From: Apoderus coryli
Taxonomy: Eukaryota; Arthropoda; Insecta; Coleoptera; Attelabidae
Reading direction: 5' to 3'
Assembly: GCA_911728435.2 (NCBI GenBank)
Contig: OU452201.1
Span: 5,022,001-5,086,000 of the forward strand
DNA: 64,000 nucleotides
The notes beneath the pieces are model-generated. The model made no database searches and was not told the origin of the DNA. It saw nothing but the letters and a program-made list of their open reading frames with translations. The translations under genes and the position numbers were made by a program. Position 1 is the stretch's first letter, and each line of letters opens with the position of its first letter. Shown piece by piece: positions 10,351-22,875 of this stretch.

Positions 10351-13300
10351 ATTTATTATATTCACGGAGATGATATCCTTTTAATTTTTTATTATTATTA
10401 ACATATATTTTGGTTAAAAAAAAAATTATATGTACAATTTCGTAGAAAATAGTAAAACGAGATAAATAGAAATTGATAAGAGAGTCATATACGTTATGTA
10501 CTTGTCAATTTGATAGTATTAGTACTATACATGTTCAAGACCAAGTAACCAAGATGCTGATCATTTGAATAGGCAGTTTAAACATACAAAGTGTTTATCG
10601 GTTTACCTTTACCAGTATTAGTAGCAGCTACCAGCTTGTCCACAATGTGATTGAATATGTTGTTTGTAAATTTGCTAACCTTTAAAAGTACATTTCTGTA
10701 TTTGTATTTCGTATTCCATACAAAATGTACAAAAATATGCAAGACATTGTGACAAGAAAATCTATGTTTGTATTCAAAACTATTTTGCTCATTGTATTTA
10801 AATTTTGCTGCTTCATACACTACCCCCATATGAGTGGGTTGGTGTTCAGGATGTCCTACTAAAAAAAATTCTATATACAGATCGATTTAGTTCCCGGTGC
10901 GTATATATTATCATAATAGCAAAGATTAATCTACACAATAGATAGTCAGCGTATATGGGAAATAAAACAAAAATTGAAACTGTCTCGACACGAGCTACAT
11001 CTATTAGAAAAACATGCAACCATGGAAATTGTAGATGGCGTTATATGTATTGTGTTGAAATAAAATAATCATATGGGCAATGTTAGACAAGGACGAGTAT
11101 ACTTTCCCCTACGAGGTGGGAGTTTGTTTTTATATTATAGGTATCATATATGTACTACTGTGCAGCAGTGTTTTTTGTTTAAAATTATATGGTATACGTA
11201 TACCTATCTACGCAAAGATTAATGTGTATGGACGAAAATAAAAGAAATTACTATAATAGTATAAATATACAGGGCTGGTTTATTAAATGTTTTAGACAAT
11301 AATTTTAAATGACTAAAATAATATTATTTTAGTCATTTAATTTTAAATTTCGGATATAAGGATGCATCAAAAAGTTATATTTAAATTAACGAAATTTGGC
11401 GTTATAGATAGGACTTCCGGTTATTACCTGATTCAGTTTTAAGGATCAAACTCAAACAGCAGATTCAACTTGTCGTTAACATTATGAAAAAATAAATCTC
11501 AGAGGCGGGTAAATTAAAGGGGCATACAGGCGTGAAATGCTACCCTAACTTTTTTATGCACATTTTTTGCGTGTGTTTCAATTCGGAGATGTAAAATCTA
11601 ACAAATTATATACGTAATAAATGTATCCTTCTGTGATATTGATAGAAAGTCATCGTTATCGCGTAATATCGATTTTAAGAAATGTTAATATTAAAAAGGC
11701 TGTGCTTTTTACAAGTTGCTGAAGTAAATAAGGTTTGAAATTTCCAGCATGACAATAATTATTTAAAAAAATACGGTTTCGAAATGCAGGATGTAAAAAA
11801 TTAGAATTTTTAATCTGTTTTTAATGAAAATTTAAATCTATTGAGAAATATGGTTCAGGGTTTTTGTGAAAAGTATTTTACTCCAAAGATTCTACTCATC
11901 GATTATAACCGAATTAATTTACTCAAAAATATCTATACTAGTAAAATAACACAATTATCACAATTAGGTTCAAATTCTGCAACGCCGAATTGAAAAAAAA
12001 CTTACAGTCTCCCTAATATTGGTTTTTGTGCAATGATCATAAAACTTTAAAAAACTAACGATTTATGTAGATTGTATTGTTAACACGTTTCGTAAAAAGC
12101 TTTAAAAACCCACCAACAGGGTGTTAAAAGTATCACGACAATAACTTTTTTCATGTTTTAACAAGTACAATCGTCTGCTTCAGATTGATCCTTAAAAACT
12201 GAATAACAGTTTCTCTATATAAAAAAATAAAACTCGTAAATATCATCCCCAAACATTTAATTTGAATACAATTACATAACACCATATTTGAAAGTTTGAC
12301 AGATTTGCAAATTGCAAATCAAAGTATCTATGTATACAGGGTGTTGCATAAGTACTTGTACAAACTTTAAAGGGTGATTCTTTGACTAATTTTAAGATAC
12401 AAATTTCATATGTACATGGGTCCGCTACGGCTTGGTTTTCGAGATACAGGTAGTTCAAAAAGAATATTATATTTAGGATTATATGCTTGTTCAATAGCAT
12501 CGCAATTTGGTGCAATTCGGGATACAGGTGTATTGATGACACCAGAGCTGTCAAAAGAACTAATAAAAAATACGAAAAATAACAAAATACAAATATCATT
12601 CAAAAGACAACAATGCACATAATAGTCGGTACCAAGCCAAATAGGTAGTAGGTAAATATAGATTTATTTTGTTTCGGGCTTGGGCTTGGCACCGACTTAT
12701 TGTAATCAAAACTACCCACCAAACGGATACATTTAATTTTACGCAGATGCTCAAAATGTTAACTTTCTTTCATTAATAGAGACCTGTGAAGTGAGCTTAC
12801 CTCTTACGCCCACGTATTAAGTACTAAGTTTCAGTTATCAGTTATAATTTTTTATTTTCCAAGAAAGCGAAACGAGATATTTAAAACGGCATTGCGCCGC
12901 CCTCATGTATACCTCCGGGGGCGGCATCGAAAATCGCTAAAGTGGAACTTATACCTGATGAAGAGACAGACTATTATAATAGGTATACCTAATATAATAT
13001 AGGTAGCACTGATAATTTTTTTATTATAGGTATTATAAGATCTACAACAATCTTGTTACATCTTTGCCACATTGTCTACGTGAAATATTTAGTCAAACGT
13101 ATGTTTCTATCTAAAAGCTTTTCATTTAACGATTGTTCGCCACTGATCATGGGACTGGTCTAGTCTTGAAACATGTATGACATGGATTAAATATTATTAT
13201 ATTAAATTTAATTCATAGAGATTAGGCTTTTATTTCAATACTGTACTTGTAATAAATCACCCTGTGTGTTTCTTTTACCGACGAATTGGCAACAGCACGA

Positions 13301-13984
13301 CACACACCACATTCGCTTGTTTTTTTTTCTACCCTCCCTGCGTATCCCCTCCAGATTAATACAGAATTTCATCAATTTCTCTCTCTAACAATACAGCATT
13401 GCCGGTGCATATCTGTTGCAAATGATCTAAATAATTGTTATACGTTGCGTTTTGTTTTTGATATTAATAAACTACAAAACGGTTTCTGGCTGTGACAATA
13501 CTGCTCTATGCTTTACACGCTAGTCTACGCCACGTAGTGGCAGGCATACTTAGAGATGTTCTGATTTTAATGCATTGGGCTGACTATCTATTGTGTAGAT
13601 TAATCTTTGATAATAGCTATAGCTATAGACGCTGTTAATATTTTCGAAAACATAGATAAACAGAGAACAAAAAGTAAACTCTACAGAAAGGATATCTAAC
13701 AAGATAAATTACGCTTAATTACTATTATAGGTATACACGTATAAAATGAAATAACACAAATAAAAGTAAATAGGGAAAAATCTTATACCATGATGATTTT
13801 AGATAATGTTAAGTGCAGCATTACATTTAATAGAAAGCATAAAACTGGAAAGGTTTTTTGTATTAAAATGAGGTAAAAGAAAATCAGATTTGGATTTATT
13901 TAACTATTACATACAATATTATTATCGATACCAGAGAAACTAATCAATTCAATCGAGTAAAAACTAAAACGATTGTTAAAGAGC
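10351..13984. other. Intronic DNA with minor repeats, no gene seen
   Basis: No supported gene. It contains a perfect 36-bp palindrome at 11305-11340 (core aataatattatt) and a mariner-type terminal fragment beginning tacagggtgttgc at about 12337-12460. The remaining open frames are short and motif-free. Confidence 0.55.
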
Positions 13985-14358
13985 ATAATTTTTTTAAATT
14001 ATTTTCTTGGTTTTAGGTCAATTTGCAAATAATACTGCGATTTTACGAAAGACACATTGTATTTTATAAGAAAAGTCGAATAAATCTTGACGTTTCGATC
14101 ATTTTTTTGATCTTTCTCAAAATAGTCTGTATGGCATGAATATTGCTTAAGCACAGATCAACAACACACTATTACACAAAAATCCAACATATATTTTCCA
14201 AAATCATGCCATACAGACTATTTTGATAAAGACCAAAAAAATGATCGAAACGTCAAGATTTATTCGACTTTTCTTATAAAATACAATGTGTCTTTCGTAA
14301 AATCGCAGTATTATTTGCAAATTGACCTAAAATCAAGAAAATAATTTAAAAAAATTAT
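13985..14358. mobile_element. MITE with ~150-bp inverted repeats
   Basis: A 374-bp foldback element. The left arm (about 13985-14138) and the right arm (about 14206-14358) are near-perfect reverse complements, beginning ataatttttttaaattattt and ending with the reverse complement of that sequence. A loop of about 65 bp separates them. The arms carry gatcgaaacgtcaagattta. There is no coding capacity. Transcription would give a long hairpin RNA. Confidence 0.8.
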
Positions 14359-14829
14359 AAAAAAGAGGTCAAAGAAAAAAGAAAGAAAAAAAATTTTTTT
14401 TAAATTGAATAGGGTTGATTACAATCTGCATTCAAAACAAACTAAACATAATACAAAACTTAATTGCAAAATGTATATGCATCCGCAATTTAAAAATAAA
14501 TGTCTATAAGCTGGGTGGTCTGCCAAAAAATTTACATGATTTCCTCTTGCGTTCTTCTGTCTCAGGTTTTAATTTCTGGCTTCTGCATCAATTATTTCTT
14601 GATTGGATAATTATGCTCAATATTTAATTTCATTAGTATAATGTAAAAAATTGCTTTTAAGATACATTTTGATAATATGAAAAAAAACAAGACATTTCTT
14701 ATGTTGCGCCTTGTCGCCAGAAATGAAGCTAATAATTCCTCAACAATTATCGTAAATATCCGGCTTGTTTTTCCACTTTTATTTGCAAATTTTAGTTGAT
14801 ATTGATATACGCAAGTCATTCAGGAACGA

Positions 14830-16745
14830 TTTTTGAGGTATAAACAAACAAAAAAGTAACCGAAGTGCAAAACATTGATCAAATAGGAAAAGCTAGAAAA
14901 AAAATAGAAGCCATTCAATCGTCGGATGGCGTTTATGCGACTCGACCTTTGGAGATTGCATCGGTGTTTGTTGACCACTACTCTAACATTATTGAGAGGA
15001 GGTTGCGTGATCACTTTGGCTGTGCTCTGTCAGGTGCCTGCTCCAGAGAGCTTGTAAATGTTTTTCGCCCCTATCGATGAGTACGAGGTCATGAACGCGG
15101 CGGAGTTTGCTCCTTACTTATGTCATATTTTTAATGCCTCGGTATGCTCAGGTACCTTCCCGTCAAAATTAAAAGAGTCTATTATCGTGCCAATTTATAA
15201 AAAGGGAAGTGAGAGTGACATTGAAAATTATAGACCTATAGCGTTGTTAAGCGTTATTTCAAAGGTGTTTGAGAAGATTGTTTCTGTCAGAATTATGAAT
15301 TTCCTGAGTCAGTGTAACATAATTACTACTTCTCAGCATGGTTTTAGGTCGGGACTTTCTACCGAGACTTGTGTGACTGAATATGTCCAGCACGTGCATG
15401 ATCTCGCTGATGGAGGCAATTACGTTGTTTCGTTGTGTTTTGACCTGTCTAGGGCCTTTGATACTGTCGATGGCGATTTTCTGAGGAGCAAATTGTCCGA
15501 TATGGGAATTCGTGGTGCGGTCAATAGCTGGATTGCGTCATACTTGTCTGATCGGAAGATTAGTGTCAGGGTTGATTCGTCGGTCTCGGAATCTAAAAGT
15601 ATTAATGTGGGGGCACCACAAGGGAGCGTTTTGGGTGCGCTTCTATTTTTACTTTACGTAAACGATCTGCCCCTGCACATTCCATCTGCAAGGGCTTTTA
15701 TGTATGCCGATGATACATCTCTGGTAGTCCACGACAAGGATCCAGAAGTACTGCGGATAAAAATTCTATCCGTTATGCATATATTTAATTCCTGGTGCAC
15801 TCAAAACAAACTGATGATCAATCATGATGTCGTTCTGCAGTTTAGTAGGTATCGTACAGTGCTGAATTACGACTTGGTGTTTGAGGGTCTTCGAGGATTT
15901 TGGGAGTGACCTTCGATCGGCGGCTGCAGTGGGCTGATCATTTGGAGTCCGTCAGTCGTAAACTGAACAGCCAGGCTTACGTGATTTACACTCTCAGAAG
16001 TCACATGAATACTGGCGCTCTACTTAATATTTATTACTCTTTCGTGTATGCTACTATTGCCTACAACATTATCGTCTGGGGACGATCGAGTGACATATCC
16101 AGGGTGTTCATCATCCAAAAAAGAATTTTACGCACTATGTTTCGCCTGCCCTACAATTTCTCGTGTAGGGAGACATTTAGACGATGGCGTTTACTCACAG
16201 TTGCTTGTATATACTTGCTTAAAATACTGACGTATATTTTTAAAAACATCTGCAGGTTTCGGCGTAATGGCTCCTTGCACGACTATGCGACTAGGGGCAG
16301 AGAGAGGATGCTTTTATCTAGGCGTCGACATGAGTTTTTTAAAAAGTCACCAGATTACTCTGGACTACTTTATTTTAATATGTTGCCTGATTCTATTAGG
16401 AATTCGAGAAATATTCATCAATTTAGTAGAAATTTAAAGGAATTCCTTATACTACACTCTTTTTACAGTCTGAGCGAGTATGTTGAGCACTGCTCTTAAT
16501 GATCCTTCTTTATTGTGTTTTGACCTCTTGTGTGGTGACGAACTGTTGTTTTTGTTTGACTGTCTTATTCTGACGTTGTATGTTTATGGTTTAATGTACA
16601 TATACAGGTATTTTTGTGTATAAATTTTAGCTATATGTTGATACCATTGAATTTGTGTTTAGATTTTGTATTGTATTGTTTATGCCTATGTACTATTAGA
16701 TTTTTGTACTAACTCAAGGCTAAAAAAGTTATTAAATATGGCGAA
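14830..16745 (+). pseudogene. Degenerate LINE ORF2 (Jockey/CR1-like reverse transcriptase)
   Basis: Plus-strand LINE remnant spread over three frames (about 14865-15080, 15058-15909, 15900-16499), so at least two frameshifts have occurred. Recognisable blocks are VPIYKKGS and NYRPIALLSVISKVFEKIV (fingers), QHGFRSGLST, DLSRAFDTVD, GAPQGSVLGALLFLLYVNDL, the catalytic YADD in FMYADDTSLVV, and the WGRSSD/QKRILR C-terminal region. The sequence jumps from an early linker block straight to FAPYLCHIFNASV, so part of the fingers appears deleted. A non-coding 3' tail follows the stop at 16497-16499. It is inactive. Confidence 0.82.
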
Positions 16746-17713
16746 AATATAGACAACCATTTTATTAGGTCATTTCGAAACTTATTTTTAAGTGCAGAAC
16801 TCACAATAAACCCAGGAGACTGCAGTGAAACCGGGGACTCATGCCGAACCGACCCTTACAAAAAAAAAGTGAAGAACTCTATTTTTGACTTCTAGAATTT
16901 CGAATTTTTAGCAAATTCAGGTGAGCTTCTTCTAAACATAGCAAATATCCCCTGAAATAAATGTCTTACTGTTTCAGTACTTTTCAACTTTATAAAACAA
17001 GCATTTTTGTATTGCCTATTTTGTAACACATATTATGTTTGTAATAGGAATAAACGTCGATCCTACATGAATAAATTCAATACATTACTCTATCTCCCAA
17101 ACATGTTTCGGGGCTTCTAGCTCCATTATCAGTGGTTACGTAACCGGCCCCCACCCCCAAGGATCGATCCGTGGTTTTACAAAATATTCAACATTTAGAA
17201 AATGACAATGAATTCATCCATAATTTAATATTTAACAGGTCTGACTGCTCTTGGCTCTTCGTCTTATTAATGCTGATTTCTAAGAGCGGCGTCTTATAAA
17301 CTCTCTCCTAAATAACATATTTTATAAAGTGTATAATCTACGTAAAAATTGACCATTTTTTTACAAGCATATTCAATACAGTTTAAGATTTGACCTTTGG
17401 GGGTGCGCAGATTTCCCTCGTGTCTAATTTTACCTACACCCGTTAGGCCAGAGTGATAAATATTGAAATAATCATTAAGTGGTTACAAATGCAAATAAAT
17501 GCATGTAAAACAAACTATCACAATAAAAAGTATAAAGAGTAATTAATTCCATATTTAATGTCCTAGGGCAAGGTTGTTTAATTTTAATATGACTTTATAG
17601 GTACTTGTCACAAACATTATACCCGGATCTGGCTATGCTAATTCAGAATCACATATAAAAAATGCAATTTATGCCTTTTAAATTAGAGCAATTAAATTAA
17701 TATCGATCTTACA
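16746..17713. other. Intronic DNA, no gene seen
   Basis: Nothing recognisable apart from possible LINE 3' tail material near 16750 and a GC-richer patch at 17100-17170. Confidence 0.5.
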
Positions 17714-18377
17714 TACCGCGTGGGCGAAAAAGAACGGAATTTTTTTACTAGTAAACCTATTTTGATGAACTTGGTTTCGTTTGATAGACAATGGAATAGA
17801 CTTTAAAATCCAGATTTCGAAATGGCGTCCAAATCAAAATCCAAGATGGCGGACGTCTTTAAACATACCCCTTATTTCGGGGCAATTTTTGCAAACATTT
17901 TTCTAAACTTAACGTAAAATTGAGATATTTACTACAGAAATTAAAAATATGGTTCCTTACGAACATTTTAAAACATGAATCAAATAAATCGGTCCAGTGG
18001 TTGCAAAGAAATTGGCCATTAAAAAATACTGTTTTTGCAGTTAGTTATTAGTAGCCAGATTTTTAAAAATGTGGTCTTGTTGACTAGGCAATACAATTTC
18101 AATGTCAAAATGGTTGAAAAGGTAATTGAAAGTACTATTTAAAATTGTACAAATCTAGAAAAAAAAAGTTCGAGAAAAAGTAAAGTAGATCTTGCTGCCC
18201 AAAGAGGAACCGTCGGATGGTAAGTCTGAAATAATTATCAGATAGCGGAAAAAGTGACAATGTAAACGTTCAATTTAAAGTCTATTCTATTGTCTATCTA
18301 ACAAGACCAAGTTCATGGAAATCGGTTTACTGGTTACAGGCATTTAAAAAAATTCCGTTTTCTTGGTCCACCCAGTA
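17714..18377. mobile_element. Non-autonomous mariner-like element, long TIRs
   Basis: A 664-bp element. Its ends align as inverted repeats of about 100 bp (left TACCGCGTGGGCG, right complement TACTGGGTGGACC, both continuing into CGGAATTTTTTTA and a shared aacttggt block). It contains no transposase frame. The ends begin with TA and resemble those of Tc1/mariner MITEs. Confidence 0.7.
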
Positions 18378-20868
18378 TATTATTTGTTTTAAGACTGACT
18401 ACAATATTGATAAATAAGACTTTATTTAATTTATCAATAATAATATAATAATTACAAGGGTATACAGAAGAGTTAAATAAAATAAAAATATTTTAAATAA
18501 TATATTATAATATTCATATGATCCAGATGCTGTATGTACATCTAAATTATGTTTTTTGTGGTTAAAAGAATATATGAATACACTTCTGGTACATTTGAAA
18601 AATACGGTAAAATGCTTAAATACTATAATTCACAATTTTACACAGCAGTAGTATACTTGTAAATAGGAAGTAGTCAAATGTATGTCAAACGAAATATATA
18701 CTTTGTAATATACTAATTTCATATATGTATAAATATTGCAACAAAGTAAACAGTTGTGGTAAATTTGATCCGCCGAGGAAAACCATAACAGTTGTGCAAT
18801 AAAAGAAAAAATATCTAGAAATAACCCTAACCCTGTAGCATATTATTATTAACTAAAAGATTTTCTTTAAATAAATTTTAAATTTCTTTTACAAATAACT
18901 TAATAGTCTTTCGTTGGAAGCGTAATCAAAATAGTAGCACAATCTGTTCTATATACTTATTTAGCTCATATATTTTATAATATTTTTAACTATCTGTATA
19001 CTAGGTCCTTTTTGTGTTTTAATTCCTTTGGATATAACATCCTAATAAAGCGTGTTTATTTCTTTAATACGGATCCTGCAATTCTCGTTACATATAAATA
19101 AATAAATATAGGTAATAACTGAGCAAAAACATCAAATAGTTCTACAGAAAAGTGTTTACAATGCTTGCCTGGAATAGGAACTTTGAAAATTTGTACTAAT
19201 TAAAATAATAAAAAAAAATAACTAAAATGCGATCGTTATTGCCTAAACCTTTTGCGTGTTCGTGAGCGGACAGCCGGTATAGCACGCCTAGCAGTACATA
19301 ATATTATGTATTTTTATTTCCTATTGAGAAACCCTCAGAAAAATAAACAAACATAGAAGTGGCATAACAATACAAAAATCACAAAAATGTTTGTATGCTG
19401 CAGAATTTTTTATATTATGTTTTACAATATTTATAATATTTCATTTTGTATTCGGTTTAGCTGAAGATAATATTGGTCAGTAGACTATAATTGAACTTAA
19501 ACTCATCTAATTAAAAAATTAAAGGCCTTTATACTTTATACATACTTGGAAATTAGATGTCATTTTTATGTGACTATTTGATTTTATTTTAAATATGTAT
19601 AAATTTTAATTTTAAATAACTGACTTTATTATATTAAATTTTAGAACAAAATATTTTTGCTAGTGACAAAATTTTAAATTGTAATTCCAGTTTAGTGACG
19701 ATAAATATAATTATTAATTGTATTTTATTATTCATCAATAATTGAATAGAGGAGTCGAACTCTCGTTAGCCCTAATTAGATTTTTTTTAGGCGAAGTGCA
19801 TTTTTAGGCCATCTCAGAACCTAATAAAACTATTTTTTCAATACTAAACAGGTTTTTAAAATAATTAGCATGTTTTTTTTTTAAATTTTTTCCCCGTAAC
19901 GCCTATGAGCAAAGAAACGACTCTGTTACTCGTATAACCGCGTATATGTTGCAATTATAATTTAAAAAATAGTGGATTTATTTATTTAAAAGTATGTTAA
20001 TTAAAAAACATTTTCACCTATATAGGTACTTTAAATTGACATTTAATTTACTATAAAAACCATATTCCCAATTTGGAAAACAACCTCTTTCACTTTCCTA
20101 CTGTTTAAAACAAGTCTGAATAAATACTATTATAAAACTTTAATTATTAAATACTTTTTTTATATTATTTATTTATAATTAAATAAAATAAAAAATAAAT
20201 TTTTACTAAAAATATAAACAAGAAAGTAGGACAACGAAACACCCTGTATATATGAAAATATTGTTTTTACTAAAGCTATTTTGAACCGTTGAACTTTTAC
20301 TTGGGACATGATGAGTGAGTAATGCCTTAATCTTATTAAACTATCTATGGATATACTAAACTAATTAAGAAATTACATTATACAAAATATACTCCAGTTT
20401 CACCAACAGTGTATGTACCTATTATACAACAGTAAAGTACCTTTCATAAAAAGGCATAAACACAATAACTTATTAGTTTATAATATGCCGCAATCATAAA
20501 TTAATTAGTTAATAGACGCAGAAAAAAAAATTCTCACGATACACAGTGTACTCTCTCACACCAAGTGTTTCTTTTTTATAATATATACGATTTTATAATA
20601 AATATTATTCATTATAATAACACATCAGCTTGTTCCTTCCACTTTCCAAATGTGGTTTCAGTTTGTTATTACGAAATTATATGTGTTGATGTATGGCAAT
20701 TAGACCTACTAAATATCATGCAGACGTGTTCATTCATATTAAAAGTTGTTATATCAACGGCAAAAGCGTTTCAAATTCGTTTCCCTGGATCGGGAAAGTC
20801 AAAGTTATAGACACTTGTTATGATAAGATTATTGTGTCTAACGTCATAAGTATATTCTATATATTATA
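18378..20868. other. Intronic DNA, no gene seen
   Basis: Very AT-rich. It includes an isolated mariner-type end (accctgtatata) near 20240. No supported coding sequence. Confidence 0.5.
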
Positions 20869-21200
20869 GTCGCAAAGTTGAAAGCAAAAGTCGCTAAGTT
20901 TTGAAGTTGTGTTGCGCAAGTCACTAGGTTTTGCAGTTGTGTTGCGAAAGTCGCAAAGTTGAAAGCAAAAGTCGCTAAGTTTTGAAGTTGTGTTGCGAAA
21001 GTCGCAAGGTTGAAAGCGAAAGTCGCTAAGTTTTGATGTTGTATTGCGAAAGTCGCAAATTGAAATCGAAAGTCGCTAAGTTTTGAAGTTGTATTGCGAA
21101 AGTCGCAAATTGAAAGCGAAAGTCGCTAAGTTTTAAAGTTGTGTTGCGAAAGTCGCTAAGTTTTGCAGTTGTGTTGCAAAAGTCGCAAAGTTGAAAGTCG
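20869..21200. repeat. 51-bp minisatellite
   Basis: About six and a half head-to-tail copies of a unit near 51 bp: gtcgcaaagttgaaagc, then aaaagtcgctaagttttg, then aagttgtgttgcgaaa. Copies differ by substitutions, and some lack the gttgaaagc part. The unit itself contains a repeated gtcgc(a/t)aagtt half-motif, so it probably grew from a shorter repeat. Confidence 0.9.
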
Positions 21201-22543
21201 AAATCAATGGATCAACCCGAAATCTATTTACACACCCGAGTGAATGAATTTCACGCGGATGATACGAAAAAATTTATACATTGGATCCACCTGATTATAA
21301 GAATATGGAGACAATATTGAGACACAATTTCAGATAGAATGCAGCTAAGATTCAGGTCTTGTAGTATGCAAAAAAAAAAAGAATTTTGCTATAAAGTGAA
21401 AAAAAAATTTCAAACTGTAATGTTCTTTGTTTGTCCTTAATTGAATGATAATGAAACCAAATAAGACTTTCTTTAATTGCCATTTAATTAAGGAGATTTC
21501 TATATATCCAATGCCGTTTTTCTTTATATAGCAAATAACATAAGGATACTCTAGTTAATTGTTTTATATTTTCAACGAAATCGGCACGATACAATGGTAC
21601 ACAATGCCTTGCTGCTTCTGTGGCAAAGGCATACTTGTATTTATTGCGACAGATTCTGTTTTTATTGGCATTTACCAATTTTAATAGCACATGCTATGTT
21701 TTAAATTATTTTTAAACTCATTAGCCAAATCAAACTCTAATCCAAATTACTATAAATATAAGAAAACCAGTTAATTACAAAAAATATAATGTTACGAACA
21801 AATTATATATATGTTTGTCCAGCTAGCTCAGAACACGATACTTACTCAGAGGAGGACTGGCTTCTGTGAACTGTGGTAGGCTCGATAAATAAAATCCGGA
21901 GGTCAAAGTCAAACTATGTTATATTTAAATGAATATGAAATTAAAATAAAATAAACTAGCGGAATATTAAGATCCTGCGTTAATTCTGGGACACACTTTA
22001 TATAGTCTACTACCTGATATTTTAACTTGATAAGGCATTTTTGGAAATGCAAAATTCTATTTATCACGCCTGTTGAAGAAAATCCTTTGTGTATGATCGA
22101 ATTAAATTTGTGTCACCGTGTACATAAGTACAAAATGTTCTCTGCCAAGAAAGATTACACACCCACAGCTATCTGGGTTCTAAAAAGCCATAGAGTCGCT
22201 AAGTTTCGTTTCTTACAGTCGAGAAACAACAAAAAGGGCCCGGGGCAAAGCAGCCTTAAAACAACCAACTGTTTATTTATGTTGTTACTTCTCGCTCTCC
22301 AAAAGCAATAAATTTGATAATATACCTACAACACGGCAGAGCATTGTGGTTTTCTTTGTAAAATATTATAGATTCTATCGCATTCACTCATTCAAAGATG
22401 AGATATTAAAACTAAGTGTTTCCTTTCTTACTATACATACATGGAATATGTTGATAATCTGAAGGCAGATGTTTGGAATAAGACTATTAGCTTTTATTGG
22501 AATGATTATAAATTATTCTAATTATCAAATAAAACTACCAATA
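21201..22543. other. Intronic DNA, no gene seen
   Basis: No supported gene; the open frames near 21484-21690 and 22027-22311 have no recognisable domain. Confidence 0.5.
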
Positions 22544-22875
22544 TATTGGGTGTCCCACCGTGAAGGGTTTCGATTGATTATGGAGAAATTACATTATGGA
22601 ACAATCTGAATATCTGATGTAGTTTACTAACTTTTATTAATTTACGAATCACGCACCACAAAAGATCGCATTTGTGTCAAAACACTTCAATAATACTAGT
22701 AATTCTTAGTTCCAAAATTACTGAAAATCGATAAAGGCTTTCAGAAATTATTTTAGCACCCTGTAGAGGCAAAACGAAGCAACATTGGATATAGGTATAT
22801 TTGCCTTGATCGGCTTATTTTTAGTTGAGGAATTTGTGGTTAAGGGTTGTACAGTAACTTCAGGGACACACTGTA
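22544..22875. mobile_element. Small mariner-type MITE
   Basis: A 332-bp segment with inverted ends TATTGGGTGTCCCA and, at the right as complement, TACAGTGTGTCCCTG. No coding capacity. Confidence 0.55.

Noticed and set aside
11305..11340. Perfect 36-bp palindrome as a functional site
   Set aside because: AT-rich palindromes of this kind commonly arise from MITE remnants; nothing nearby supports a function.
12406..12622. Overlapping 70-118-codon frames on both strands
   Set aside because: They lie over a mariner-type terminal repeat fragment; no conserved domain.
20869..21200. CRISPR-like array
   Set aside because: Repeats are contiguous with no unique spacers; ordinary minisatellite in eukaryotic DNA.
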